This document shows, piece by piece, positions 34,944-43,841 of a stretch of DNA of 64,000 nt; the stretch's first letter is position 1, and the number at the start of each line of letters is the position of its first letter. The DNA is from Massilia agri (GTDB lineage: Bacteria > Pseudomonadota > Gammaproteobacteria > Burkholderiales > Burkholderiaceae_D). Under the pieces are notes generated by a model. The model searched no databases, was not told the origin of the DNA, and saw only the letters and a list, made by a program, of their open reading frames with translations. The DNA lies in assembly GCF_024753255.1 (NCBI RefSeq), contig NZ_JANUHA010000001.1, positions 372,001 through 436,000 of the forward strand, read 5' to 3'. The position numbers were made by a program, and so were the translations under genes.

Positions 34944-34970
34944 TCTACGGCAGCAAAACGGAAAACTTGA
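34944..34970 (-). promoter_or_regulatory. Candidate sigma-28 promoter of flgKL
   Basis: Read on the minus strand: TCAAGTTT, 11 bases, then GCCGTAGA. The -35 half differs from TAAAGTTT at one position and the -10 half keeps the GCCG core. It lies in the 70-bp gap between flgJ and flgK, so the junction proteins can be made late while flgB-J are made early. Confidence 0.6.
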
Positions 34971-34988
34971 TTTGTCGTCCAGACAAGA

Positions 34989-35948
34989 TCAGGCCAATGA
35001 ATTCTTGATAATGCGAGTCAGCTTGGCCGCGTACAGCGGATCGGTGGCATAGCCCGCGCGCTGCAGGCCGTGGGCGAAGGCCGCGGCGTCGCCGCCGCTG
35101 CCCAGCACCTTCTCGTAGCGCGGGTTCTTCGCGAGCATATTGGCGTAGTCCTTGAAGGAGTCGGCCGGGGTGTCGTAGGCGCGGAACTTCTCGACCTTGC
35201 GGTGCGCCACGCCATTGACGTACTCGGTGGTCACGGCGGTGGCGACCTTCCCTTTCCAGCCCGGACCGGCCTTGATGCCGAACAGGTTGTTGCTGTTGGT
35301 TCCGTCCGCATTCCGGATCATGCGCTTGCCCCAGCCGCTTTCCAGCGCCGCCTGGCCGAGCATGAACTTGGCCGGCACGCCGGTGGCGCGCTCGGCTTCG
35401 GCCGCGTGCGCATGCAGCTTTTCCTGGAAGGCGCGCACGTGCGGCGCCTGGACCCGGCCGGACTCGGTGGTGAGCGGCAGCGCCGGCGCACCCGGCTGTT
35501 TCGCGCCGGTCTTGATCATGGTGGCCGCGTCCATGCCCGGACGCATGCTGCCGTCCAGCGGCGCCAGTGCCGAAGCCGCGGCTGCCGCCTTGCCTGCCGC
35601 GACGCCGTCGGCGCCGATCGCCAGCGCGGCGGCGCCGGTCTGGTTGGCGGTCAGCTGGCGGGTCAGCACGTCGGCCAGGCCCATGCCGCGCTTGGCCAGG
35701 TTCTGGCTCATCTGCTGGTCCAGCATGCCGGTGAACATCTTGGTCTGGTTATTGTCCATCAGCCCGTCCGCCGGCGTCGCGTCGCGCATGCTCTTCATCA
35801 TCATATTGATGAACATGGCTTCGAACTGCGTGGCGGCCTCCTTCAGCGCGGCGGGCGAGCCGTTCTTCGCGCCTTGCTTGAGTTCGCCCAGGCCCTTGGT
35901 GTCGAGGGCGAACTTGCTGGTGAGGTCAGTGGACGGGGAACCGATCAT
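34989..35948 (-). CDS. flgJ: Flagellar rod-assembly protein and peptidoglycan hydrolase FlgJ
   Basis: A 319-aa dual protein. The N-terminal rod-capping domain covers about 10-105 (QFEAMFINMMMKSMRD, TGMLDQQMSQNLAKRGMGLA); the C-terminal glucosaminidase domain covers about 165-315, with the likely catalytic Glu203 in QAALESGWGKRM and the NLFGIKAGPGWKG block. It opens the cell wall for the growing rod. It follows flgI and precedes the sigma-28 promoter of flgKL. Confidence 0.96.
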   Translation of the reverse strand: MIGSPSTDLTSKFALDTKGLGELKQGAKNGSPAALKEAATQFEAMFINMMMKSMRDATPADGLMDNNQTKMFTGMLDQQMSQNLAKRGMGLADVLTRQLTANQTGAAALAIGADGVAAGKAAAAASALAPLDGSMRPGMDAATMIKTGAKQPGAPALPLTTESGRVQAPHVRAFQEKLHAHAAEAERATGVPAKFMLGQAALESGWGKRMIRNADGTNSNNLFGIKAGPGWKGKVATAVTTEYVNGVAHRKVEKFRAYDTPADSFKDYANMLAKNPRYEKVLGSGGDAAAFAHGLQRAGYATDPLYAAKLTRIIKNSLA

Positions 35949-35966
35949 GATGTGCCTAGTTGCCTG

Positions 35967-37073
35967 TTAGATGATCTCGAGCTCGGCGCGCAGCGAACCG
36001 GCGGCCTTCAGCGCCTGCAGGATGGCCAGCAGGTCTTGCGGCGTGGTGCCGATCGAATTCATGGCTTTCACCACTTCGGCCAGCGAGGCGCCGCCCTTGA
36101 CCATGAGCACGCGGCCCGGGTCTTTCTTGATGTCGACCGAATTCTTCTGCACCACGGCGGTCTGGCCGCGCGAGCCCGGATTCGGCTGGCTCACCTCGAG
36201 ATCGGCGCCGACCGTCACGGTCAGGTTGCCGTGCGAGATCGCGCAGTTTTCCAGCATCACGGCCTGGTTCATCACGACCGAACCGGTGCGCGCATTCATG
36301 ATCACCTTGGCGGCGTCCCTGCTGCGCGAGACGTCGATGCTTTCCAGCTGGCCGATGAAGGCCACCCGCTGGTCGCTCGAGGACGGGGTGCGCACGCGGA
36401 TCACGCGGCCGTCCAGGGCGGTGGCGATGCCGGCGCCGAACTGGTCGTTGATGGCTTCCACCACCTTGGCGGCGGTCGAGAAGTCGGTTTGCTTGAGTTC
36501 CAGGCGGATCTGGTTGTCGGCGCCGAGGTTCGAGGCGACGGCGCGCTCGACGGTGGCGCCATTCGATATCTTGCCGACCGACAGGTGGTTCACCTGCACC
36601 TGGGCGCCGCCGGCCTGGGCGCCGACGCCGCCGACCAGCACATTGCCCTGGCCCATGGCGTAGACCTGGCCATCAGCGCCGTGCAGCGGGGTCATGAGCA
36701 GGGTGCCGCCGCGCAGGCTCTTCGCATTGCCGATCGAGGACACGGTGATGTCGATGGTCTGGCCCGGCTGGGCGAAGGCCGGCAGCGAGGTGGTGACCAT
36801 CACGGCCGCCACGTTCTTCAGCTGCAGCTGGGTGCCCGGCGGCAGGTTGATGCCCTTCTGCTGCAGCATGGCCTGGATCGACTGCACGGTGAACGGGGTC
36901 TGGCTGGTCTGGTCGCCGGTGCCGTCCAGGCCCACGACGATGCCGTAGCCCGACAGCTGGTTCTCGCGCACGCCGGCGATGCTGGCGAGGTCCTTCAGGC
37001 GCTCGGCCTGGGCCAGCGGAGCGGCGCCCAGCAGCGCGGTGCAGAGCATGAAGACGGTGGTCAACTTACGCAT
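35967..37073 (-). CDS. flgI: Flagellar P-ring protein FlgI
   Basis: A 368-aa periplasmic ring protein with a clear signal peptide (cleavage near AQA-ER, residue 23) and the conserved RLKDLASIAGVRENQLSGYG, GIVVGLDGTGDQTSQTPFT and GNAKSLRGGTLLMTPLHGAD blocks. It forms the bushing in the peptidoglycan. It is nine bases after the flgH stop. Confidence 0.98.
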   Translation of the reverse strand: MRKLTTVFMLCTALLGAAPLAQAERLKDLASIAGVRENQLSGYGIVVGLDGTGDQTSQTPFTVQSIQAMLQQKGINLPPGTQLQLKNVAAVMVTTSLPAFAQPGQTIDITVSSIGNAKSLRGGTLLMTPLHGADGQVYAMGQGNVLVGGVGAQAGGAQVQVNHLSVGKISNGATVERAVASNLGADNQIRLELKQTDFSTAAKVVEAINDQFGAGIATALDGRVIRVRTPSSSDQRVAFIGQLESIDVSRSRDAAKVIMNARTGSVVMNQAVMLENCAISHGNLTVTVGADLEVSQPNPGSRGQTAVVQKNSVDIKKDPGRVLMVKGGASLAEVVKAMNSIGTTPQDLLAILQALKAAGSLRAELEII

Positions 37074-37082
37074 AACGAATCC

Positions 37083-37733
37083 TCAGAACGGCAGCATCGA
37101 CTGGAAGAAGCGCGAGAACATATTGCTCAGCTCGGCTTTGTCGACACGGCTGTTGGTGCGGTACTCGACCCGTGCGTCGGCGACCACGGTCGAGGCGACG
37201 ACGTTGCCCGGCTGGATGGTGTCGGGCGCCACCATGCCCGAGAAGCGGATGTACTCGACGCCCTTGTTCATGGCGACCTGCTTCTCGCCGGCCACGATCA
37301 GGTTGCCGTTCGGGAGCACTTCGGTGACCGTCACGCCTATCGTGCCCGTGAAATTGTTCGAGGCGCTCTGGGTGTCCGCGTCGGCAAACTTGTTCGCGCC
37401 TTCCAGGCCCACGCCCGCGCCAAGCTTGGCTTGCAGCGGACCCGGCACCGAGAAGCTGGCGCTGCCCGACTTGCTGCCGGTACTCGCGCCAGACTTGCCG
37501 GCCGAGGTGCGCTCGGTGATGTTCACGGTCAGCAGGTCGCCGATGTGGCGCGCGCGGCGGTCTTCGAACATCGGGCGGTAGCTGTTGGCGTTGTAGATGG
37601 CGCCGTCGTTGGCGGGCGCGGCCTGCACCAGCATCGGGCGGGCCGAGGTCGGGCCCTGGACGATGGAGCTTGGGGTGGTCGAGCAGCCGGCAAGAGCCAG
37701 CACGGCGACAACGAGAGCGAAAGAGGATTTCAT
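37083..37733 (-). CDS. flgH: Flagellar L-ring lipoprotein FlgH
   Basis: A 216-aa outer-membrane lipoprotein. The signal ends in the lipobox LALAGC, so the mature protein starts at about Cys17. Family blocks include FEDRRARHIGDLLTVNITE and FSGMVAPDTIQPGNVVAST. It forms the bushing in the outer membrane and meets the P ring. It follows flgG after 11 bp. Confidence 0.97.
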   Translation of the reverse strand: MKSSFALVVAVLALAGCSTTPSSIVQGPTSARPMLVQAAPANDGAIYNANSYRPMFEDRRARHIGDLLTVNITERTSAGKSGASTGSKSGSASFSVPGPLQAKLGAGVGLEGANKFADADTQSASNNFTGTIGVTVTEVLPNGNLIVAGEKQVAMNKGVEYIRFSGMVAPDTIQPGNVVASTVVADARVEYRTNSRVDKAELSNMFSRFFQSMLPF

Positions 37734-37744
37734 GGCGATGAAAA

Positions 37745-38527
37745 TTAGAGCTGGGACAGTTTTTGCAGCATCTGGTCGGAGGTCGTGATCGCCTTGCTGT
37801 TGATCTCGTAGGCGCGCTGGGTCTGGATCATGTTAACCATTTCCTCGACCACGTTCACGTTCGACGATTCGACGTAACCCTGCATGAGGATGCCCGCGCC
37901 GTTGGTGCCCGGCACGTTCAGGTTCGGGTTGCCCGAGGCGCCCGTCTCGACGTACAGGTTCTCGCCGCGCGACTCGAGGCCGGCCGGGTTGATGAAGGTG
38001 GCCAGCTGCAGCGAGCCGACCTGGGTCGGGGCGGTGGTGTTCGGGAGCTTCACCGAGACCACGCCGTCGCGGCCGACCGTGATGGCTTCGGCATTCGCGG
38101 GGATGGTGATGGCGGGCTGGATCACGAAACCGCTGGAGGTGACCAGCTGGCCGTTCTGGTCGGTCTGGAAGGAGCCGTCGCGGGTATACGCCTGGGTGCC
38201 GTCGGGCAGCAGCACCGGGAAGAAGCCCGAGCCGTTGACCATCACGTCCTTGGAGTTGCCGGTCAGCTGGGGATTGCCCTGGGTGTGGATGCGCTCGGTG
38301 GCGACGGTGCGCACACCGGTACCGATCTGCAGGCCCGAAGGCAGGTTGCTTTGCTGGGAGGACTGGGCGCCGGGCTGGCGCACGTTCTGGTACAGCAGGT
38401 CCTCGAACACGGCGCGCGAACGTTTGAAGCCGTTCGTGCTCACGTTGGCGAGGTTGTTCGAGATGACGTCGAGGTTGGTTTGCTGCGCTTCGAGGCCGGT
38501 CTTGGCGATAAACAGCGAACGGATCAT
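37745..38527 (-). CDS. flgG: Flagellar distal rod protein FlgG
   Basis: A 260-aa distal rod subunit. The N terminus ([20 protein letters not shown], then [20 protein letters not shown]) and the C terminus ([20 protein letters not shown]) carry the rod/hook helices; the segment after residue 45 gives the length-specific rod part. AGGAGAATT precedes the ATG. Confidence 0.98.
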   Translation of the reverse strand: MIRSLFIAKTGLEAQQTNLDVISNNLANVSTNGFKRSRAVFEDLLYQNVRQPGAQSSQQSNLPSGLQIGTGVRTVATERIHTQGNPQLTGNSKDVMVNGSGFFPVLLPDGTQAYTRDGSFQTDQNGQLVTSSGFVIQPAITIPANAEAITVGRDGVVSVKLPNTTAPTQVGSLQLATFINPAGLESRGENLYVETGASGNPNLNVPGTNGAGILMQGYVESSNVNVVEEMVNMIQTQRAYEINSKAITTSDQMLQKLSQL

Positions 38528-38591
38528 GGAATTCTCCTAAAGGTGACAGACGAGGTCTGCCACGTACAGGAGAATTATGCAGCGGCAACTA

Positions 38592-39332
38592 TCAATTCAA
38601 AGCGAGGATCTGGGTGGCTTTCGCGGCGTTATTCTCCGCGCTCTTCAGCAAACTCATTTGTGTCTCGAAGGAACGTGCCAAACTGATCATTTCAACCATC
38701 GATTCGATTGCGCTGACGTTGCTGCCCTCGAGCGCGCCGCCGGCCACGCTCACCGTGGGGTCGGCCTGGGCGGCGCCACCATCCTTCAGGCGGAACAGGC
38801 CGTCATCGCCGCGCACCAGGTTTTCCGTGGGGGGATTGACCAGCTTGAGGCGGCCAAGGATGTTGCTGGCTGCCGGCTGGTCGGTGGTGGAAATGGTCGA
38901 AATGGTGCCGTCGCCGCCGACCGTCACGGTGACGTCCGGCGGAATCGTGATCGGACCACCCTCCCCTGCCACGGTCATGCCGCCGGCGGTGGTGAGCAGG
39001 CCGTTGGGGCTGGTCTGCAGGGAACCGTTGCGGGTATAGGCTTCGGTACCGTCCGGCATCTGCACGGCGAACCAGCCTTCGCCCTTGATCGCCACGTCCA
39101 GGTCGCGCCCGGTGACCTGCAGCGCCCCCGACTGGAAATTCGAGCCCGCGGTCGAATCGACCACGAAGGCGCGCGTCGGCAAGCCTTCGCCCTGCACCGG
39201 CGCGGAACGGAACACGTCCAGCTGGGCGCGGAAGCCCGTGGTGTTCACATTGGCCAGGTTGTTCGAAGTCGTGGCCTGCTTTTCGAGGATGTGCTTGGCG
39301 CCGGAAGCGGCGGTGTAGATCAGGCGGTCCAT
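38592..39332 (-). CDS. flgF: Flagellar proximal rod protein FlgF
   Basis: A 246-aa rod subunit with MDRLIYTAASGAKHILEKQ at the N terminus, TSNNLANVNTTGFRAQLDVF, and a C-terminal EMISLARSFETQMSLLKSAE. It is close in plan to FlgG but shorter. The gap to flgE on its upstream side contains a single REP unit. Confidence 0.96.
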   Translation of the reverse strand: MDRLIYTAASGAKHILEKQATTSNNLANVNTTGFRAQLDVFRSAPVQGEGLPTRAFVVDSTAGSNFQSGALQVTGRDLDVAIKGEGWFAVQMPDGTEAYTRNGSLQTSPNGLLTTAGGMTVAGEGGPITIPPDVTVTVGGDGTISTISTTDQPAASNILGRLKLVNPPTENLVRGDDGLFRLKDGGAAQADPTVSVAGGALEGSNVSAIESMVEMISLARSFETQMSLLKSAENNAAKATQILALN

Positions 39333-39365
39333 ATTTTTTCCGAGTTGCGATGACGCGACAGCTGG

Positions 39366-39400
39366 TTGAACGCGCGGTCGGCAAAGCCGACCACCCTACG
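39366..39400. repeat. Single REP unit, copy C
   Basis: One 35-bp unit, TTGAACGCGCGG, stem GGTCGGC / GCCGACC with an AAA loop, then CACCCTACG, in the 76-bp gap between flgE and flgF. It is the same family as the doublets at 19643, 25311 and 63218; the partner unit is absent here. Confidence 0.85.
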
Positions 39401-39408
39401 ACATTCTA

Positions 39409-40944
39409 TTAACGCAGGTTCACCAGGGTTTGCAGCACCGAGTCCTGGGTCTTGATGGTCTGCGCATTCGCCTGGTAGACGCGCTGCGCCGTGATCATGT
39501 TGACCAGCTCGGCCGTCAGGTCGACGTTCGAGCTTTCCACGGCCGACTGCTGCAGCACGCCGAAGCTGCCCGAGTTCGGGGTGCCCAGCAGGGGGACGCC
39601 CGAGTTCGCCGATTCGGCCCAGGCATTGTTGCCCAGCGGCTCGAGGCCGTTCGGGTTGGTGAAGTTGGCCAGGATCACCTGGCCGAGCGGCCGGGTCTGG
39701 CCGTTGCTGTACTGGCCGAGGATGGTGCCGTCGGTGCCGGTGGTGAAGCGCTGCAGGGTGCCGGCCGCATAGCCGTCCTGGGTCAGGCGCTTCTCGCTGG
39801 TCGCGGTGCCGTACTGGGTGGTGCCGTCGTAGTCGATCGTGATCGGCATGGTCGGTTCGGAACCGGTCGAGGGGAAGATCGGCAGGGTGATGGCAAACTT
39901 GCCGCCCGCGTTGCCGGCCGCATCGACCGTGGACACCTTGTTCATGCCGCCGTTTGTATTGAAGACAAGTTTGCCTACGGCCTGGGCAGGCACGTTGATT
40001 ACCTTAGCCATCGCAGCGTCGATATCCGACGGAGTGGCGCCCGGCACCAGCGCGGCATCGGCAGCGGCGGTGGTGATCTGCGGTCCATTGACGGTGTCTT
40101 TTCGAACATCGTTGGCAGCAGCGGCAACTGCAGCTGAGGCCGCCGTTGCATAGGTATTCAAGGCTGCCGCAATATTGGCTGGCACCTGCGGAACGGCCTT
40201 TGTCGCGGCCTCCCACGCGGCGCGTGCGCTCGCCACCCCGGCATTACCGGTCGCGGCGGCAGCCACGGCCAAGTTGGTCACCTCTGTACCGTCGTTGGCG
40301 GCGTAGACATCCCAGCCCGTGTCGGTCCTCACATAGTAGGTCGACAACACGTGCGGATTACCCAGCGTGTCGTACACGCTCATCGGAGTCTGCTTGTTAT
40401 AGGTGGTGGGATCGTCCGCATCGAAAGGCGCGTTGGCCGGCTCGATGGTGCGCGAGTCGAGGTTCAGCTCCATCTTGACCTTGGTGGTGGTCACCGGCGC
40501 CAGGTCGGAAGTGTCGATCTGCAGCGGGGTCGGCGCACCGGCGACAATCTGGCCGTTCTGGTTCAGGCCATAGCCGGTCAACTTGGCGCCCTGCGCATTG
40601 ATCAGGAAACCGTTCTTGTCCAGCGAGAACTGGCCATTGCGGCTGTACTGCACCATGCCCGAAGCTTCGGTACGGAAGAAGCCGGCGCCGTTGATGGCGA
40701 TGTCGAGCGGGTTGTTCGAGGCTTCGATATTACCCTGCGTGAACTGCTGGGAAATGGCCGCGACCTTCACGCCGATGCCGGCCGAGATGCCGCCGGCGCC
40801 GTTGAGCGAGCTGGCGTAGACGTCGGCGAACTGGGTGGTCGAGCCCTTGAAGCCGACCGTGCTGGCGTTGGCGATGTTGTTGCCGATGACGTCGAGGGAT
40901 TTGGCTGCGCCGTTCAAGCCGCTCAGGCCTTGCTGGAAAGACAT
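39409..40944 (-). CDS. flgE: Flagellar hook protein FlgE
   Basis: A 511-aa hook subunit. The N terminus (MSFQQGLSGLNGAAKSLDVI, then ASTVGFKGSTTQFADVYA) and C terminus (ELVNMITAQRVYQANAQTIK) are conserved. The middle carries an Ala-rich segment at about 223-325 (nt 39970-40280) between GWDVYAANDGTEVTN and GKLVFNTNGG, where these two blocks normally lie close together. This segment looks helical and is likely an added surface domain. The hook length is set by FliK. It follows flgD after 41 bp. Confidence 0.96.
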   Translation of the reverse strand: MSFQQGLSGLNGAAKSLDVIGNNIANASTVGFKGSTTQFADVYASSLNGAGGISAGIGVKVAAISQQFTQGNIEASNNPLDIAINGAGFFRTEASGMVQYSRNGQFSLDKNGFLINAQGAKLTGYGLNQNGQIVAGAPTPLQIDTSDLAPVTTTKVKMELNLDSRTIEPANAPFDADDPTTYNKQTPMSVYDTLGNPHVLSTYYVRTDTGWDVYAANDGTEVTNLAVAAAATGNAGVASARAAWEAATKAVPQVPANIAAALNTYATAASAAVAAAANDVRKDTVNGPQITTAAADAALVPGATPSDIDAAMAKVINVPAQAVGKLVFNTNGGMNKVSTVDAAGNAGGKFAITLPIFPSTGSEPTMPITIDYDGTTQYGTATSEKRLTQDGYAAGTLQRFTTGTDGTILGQYSNGQTRPLGQVILANFTNPNGLEPLGNNAWAESANSGVPLLGTPNSGSFGVLQQSAVESSNVDLTAELVNMITAQRVYQANAQTIKTQDSVLQTLVNLR

Positions 40945-40985
40945 GGTGTACTCCTGAATGAAGAGAAAGAAGTAAGCGGCTCGGC

Positions 40986-41696
40986 TTACAGGACTTGTTT
41001 GATATCGGCCATGGTGACGACGCCCTTGACCGGCAGGTTCAGCTTGACGCCATCCTTGGCATTGGTGGTCACGCTGGCCACGCTGTCGAATGCCAGTGCG
41101 CGGGCATCGGTGACGGTTTCGCCGCCGCGCATCGCGACGACCTTGTAGGTATAGGTGCCGTCCGGCAGCTTGACCGGCTTGCCGTCTTCGCCCAGCTTGT
41201 TCGGATCGGGAATGCCGTCCCAGGCGATCGGCACCACGCCGGCCTTCTGCGGGCCCAGCTCGATGGTGGCGACTTCCTTGCCGGTGGCGGCGCTGGTGAT
41301 GACCACTTGCAGCTTGTCGACGTCGCTGTCGAGTTCCGCGCCGAGGATGGCCTGGCCTTCGAACAGGCCCAGCTTGTTGCCCTCGACCAGCACGCCGTGG
41401 CCGATCAGGTTGGTCGCCTGCAGCGCCTCGGTCGACTGGTAGCTGCTCTTCAGGGTTTCCAGCGTCGCATTGAGCTTGTTCACGCCAGTGACGGTCGACA
41501 GCTGGGCCAGCTGGCTGGTGACCTGGGCGTTGTCGAGCGGGTTCAGCGGATCCTGGTTCTTCAGCTGGGTGACGAGCAGCGTCATGAACTTGTCGGTGTC
41601 GGCCTGGACGCTGTCGACTTCGGCCTTCTTGGCGTTCATGGCCGACATCACGTCGCTGATGTTATTGGTGCCGGGCGTGGTGTTTACAGTGGTCAT
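40986..41696 (-). CDS. flgD: Flagellar hook-capping protein FlgD
   Basis: A 236-aa hook cap. The N-terminal export and assembly region has VQADTDKFMTLLVTQLKNQD and PLDNAQVTSQLAQLSTVTGV, both diagnostic. The C-terminal half (about 110-230) forms the FlgD Ig-like and tudor-like domains (VVPIAWDGIPDPNKLGEDG, DGTYTYKVVAMRGGETV). It scaffolds FlgE polymerisation and is then lost. Confidence 0.97.
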   Translation of the reverse strand: MTTVNTTPGTNNISDVMSAMNAKKAEVDSVQADTDKFMTLLVTQLKNQDPLNPLDNAQVTSQLAQLSTVTGVNKLNATLETLKSSYQSTEALQATNLIGHGVLVEGNKLGLFEGQAILGAELDSDVDKLQVVITSAATGKEVATIELGPQKAGVVPIAWDGIPDPNKLGEDGKPVKLPDGTYTYKVVAMRGGETVTDARALAFDSVASVTTNAKDGVKLNLPVKGVVTMADIKQVL

Positions 41697-41714
41697 ATCA
41701 GGATCTTCTTAGAA

Positions 41715-42116
41715 TCAGGAGCCCAGGGTCAGGGTCTTGAGCAGCATGGTCTTGGCCGCGTTCATGGTTTCGACATTGGTCTGGTAGGAGCGCGAGGCCG
41801 ACATCATGTTGACCATTTCGTCGACCACGTTCACGTTCGGCATCGACACATAGCCCTTCTCGTCGGCCAGCGGATGCTTGGGGTCGTAGACCTGCTTCAG
41901 GGGCGAAGGGTCCTCGACCACTTCACGCACCCGCACCGCGGTGGCGCCGGACTGCTGGGGCACGGCCTCGAACACGACGGCCTTGGCGCGGTAGGCTTCG
42001 CCGGTCGGGCTGGTCGCGCTGTCGGCGTTGGCGAGGTTGCTGGCGGTGGTGTTCAGGCGCTGGGCCTGGGCGCTCATGGCCGAACCGCTGACGTTGAAGA
42101 TATTGAATAGGGACAT
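41715..42116 (-). CDS. flgC: Flagellar proximal rod protein FlgC
   Basis: A 133-aa rod subunit with [40 protein letters not shown] and the C-terminal [20 protein letters not shown]. It starts 13 bases after flgB and 18 bases before flgD. Confidence 0.97.
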   Translation of the reverse strand: MSLFNIFNVSGSAMSAQAQRLNTTASNLANADSATSPTGEAYRAKAVVFEAVPQQSGATAVRVREVVEDPSPLKQVYDPKHPLADEKGYVSMPNVNVVDEMVNMMSASRSYQTNVETMNAAKTMLLKTLTLGS

Positions 42117-42129
42117 GGCTATCTATCTC

Positions 42130-42546
42130 TTATTGACCCTGGATGGCCGCGAGCAGGCCCTTGATCTGGTGGTTGATCATCGTGATGCCGGCTTCATAGC
42201 GCAGGCCGTTGTCGGCAAACTGGTTGCGTTCCACATCCATGTCGACCGTATTGCCGTCGACGCTGCCCTGCACCACGCCGCGGTAGAGCACCGGGGTGCC
42301 ATTGGCCAGCATGTCGCCGGTCGGCGCGCCGCGGCCCATATGGCCGTTGTTCGTGGTCGCCAGCGGGCCCGCGCTGCCCTTGCTTGCCAGGGCGCTCTGC
42401 AGCGCGCTGTTGAAATCGATGTCGCGCGCCTTGTAGTTCGGCGTGTCGGCATTGGCGATGTTCGACGCCAGCAATTCCTGGCGCTGGGCGCGCAGGGACA
42501 GGGCCGTTTCATGGAAACCTAGGTACTGGTCGATCTTGCCGATCAT
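42130..42546 (-). CDS. flgB: Flagellar proximal rod protein FlgB
   Basis: A 138-aa rod subunit, first gene of the flgB-L series. It has LGFHETALSLRAQRQELLAS, then NIANADTPNYKARDIDFNSA, and the C-terminal GLRYEAGITMINHQIKGLLA. The ATG 42546 has CCAGGAGG upstream, which decides against a longer frame. Its promoter should lie in the 161-bp gap shared with the divergent flgA; I cannot fix it. Confidence 0.97.
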   Translation of the reverse strand: MIGKIDQYLGFHETALSLRAQRQELLASNIANADTPNYKARDIDFNSALQSALASKGSAGPLATTNNGHMGRGAPTGDMLANGTPVLYRGVVQGSVDGNTVDMDVERNQFADNGLRYEAGITMINHQIKGLLAAIQGQ

Positions 42547-42707
42547 GCCGCCTCCTGGATGGATGCTTGTTGGGACAGGACCGATAATACGCAGGAGCAA
42601 CAAAATGCAATCGGACGAGAAGGACGGGCAAAACCCGGCTATTCAAAGTTTCGTGATGGAATCGCACTGCCTAAAATGGCAGCATCTACTCTTCCCATCG
42701 GGGAATC

Positions 42708-43406
42708 ATGAAACGCTTTGCCCTGTTTGTATTCACCGCCCTCGCCGCGGCGCCTTTCGCTTCCGGACAACAGACTGCCGCACGCCAGAACCTGCCGGCC
42801 CTGCGCACGGTGGTGGAGCAATACCTGCAGACCCAGACCGCCGGCCTGCCCGGCAAGGTGACGGTGAAGGTCGGCAACGTCGACCCGCGCACCAGCCTGG
42901 CGGCCTGCCCGGCGCCGGAAGCCTTCCAGCAGCCGGGCGCGCGGGCGTGGGGAAAAACAACGGTCGGCGTCCGCTGCACGCTGCCTTCCCCGTGGACGGT
43001 GTATATTCAGGCCACCGTGAACGTGGTCGCCGACTACGTGGCCGCCGCGGTGCCGCTGGCCCAGGGCCAGCCGGTCGACGCCAGCCAGCTCGTCGTGATG
43101 AAGGGCGACATCGCCGCCATGCCGAACGGCATCATCACCGACATGGCCCAGGCCATCGGCCGCACGCCGACGGCCTCGCTGCCGGCCGGCACGCCGCTGC
43201 GCCTCGACACCCTGAAAGCCAAACCCGTGGTGCAGCAGGGCCAGGCGGTGCGCCTCGTCTCGAAAGGATCGAACTTCTCGGTGTCGGCCGAAGCGAGGGC
43301 GATCAACAATGCGGGCGAAGGCCAGGTGGCGCAGGCGCGCACCCAGTCGGGCATTGTCGTGAGCGGAACGGCACGCGCCGGGGGCATCATCGAGATCGCC
43401 ATCTAA
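42708..43406 (+). CDS. flgA: Flagellar P-ring assembly chaperone FlgA
   Basis: A 232-aa periplasmic protein with a signal peptide (cleavage near ASG-QQ, residue 20), an N-terminal domain with LPGKVTVKVGNVDPRTSLAA, and a C-terminal SAF-type domain (VVADYVAAAVPLAQGQPVDA; GIVVSGTARAGGIIEIAI). It guides FlgI polymerisation. It is divergent from flgB and precedes the sigma-28 promoter of flgM by 38 bp. Confidence 0.96.
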   Translation: MKRFALFVFTALAAAPFASGQQTAARQNLPALRTVVEQYLQTQTAGLPGKVTVKVGNVDPRTSLAACPAPEAFQQPGARAWGKTTVGVRCTLPSPWTVYIQATVNVVADYVAAAVPLAQGQPVDASQLVVMKGDIAAMPNGIITDMAQAIGRTPTASLPAGTPLRLDTLKAKPVVQQGQAVRLVSKGSNFSVSAEARAINNAGEGQVAQARTQSGIVVSGTARAGGIIEIAI

Positions 43407-43444
43407 GCTCAGTAAATATATTTTTAGAAACGCCTTTTCTGCTC

Positions 43445-43471
43445 TAAAGTTTGTGAAATCCGCGCCGATAC
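43445..43471 (+). promoter_or_regulatory. Sigma-28 (FliA) promoter of flgMN
   Basis: TAAAGTTT, 11 bases, then GCCGATAC: a nearly exact match to the FliA consensus and the best in the window. It lies 49 bp before the flgM GTG start. Expression of the anti-sigma factor from its own target promoter gives negative feedback. Confidence 0.9.
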
Positions 43472-43520
43472 ACGATGCAGATACCGGAGTTTCCGGCTCC
43501 GAACAGAGAAGGATGATGCT

Positions 43521-43835
43521 GTGAAAATCAACGATACCCTCAAGGGCAACCCGGGCCTCCAACCCGCCAACACCCCGGCCAACAACACGCGCGCCGCGGA
43601 CAAGGCCGCCACCACGACTGCGACCACCCAGGCGCAGACCGACAGCGTGCGCCTGTCGTCCCAGGGCCAGGCGATGGCGAATGCCGTGGGCAGCAACAAC
43701 CAGGTGTTCGACACCAAGAAAGTCGAGCGCATCAAGATGGCCATCGCCGATGGCCAGTTCCAGGTCAACTCCGAGAAAGTCGCCGACGGCCTGCTCGATA
43801 CCGTGCGCGACTTGCTCCATTCCCGCAAGCGATAA
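43521..43835 (+). CDS. flgM: Anti-sigma-28 factor FlgM
   Basis: A 104-aa FlgM. The disordered N terminus (KINDTLKGNPGLQPANTP) and the C-terminal FliA-binding helices (KVERIKMAIADGQFQVNSEK, VADGLLDTVRDLL) fit the family. It blocks FliA until it is exported through the finished hook-basal body. The start is GTG at 43521 with AAGGA ten bases upstream. flgN follows six bases after the stop. Confidence 0.96.
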   Translation: MKINDTLKGNPGLQPANTPANNTRAADKAATTTATTQAQTDSVRLSSQGQAMANAVGSNNQVFDTKKVERIKMAIADGQFQVNSEKVADGLLDTVRDLLHSRKR

Positions 43836-43841
43836 CCTTTC

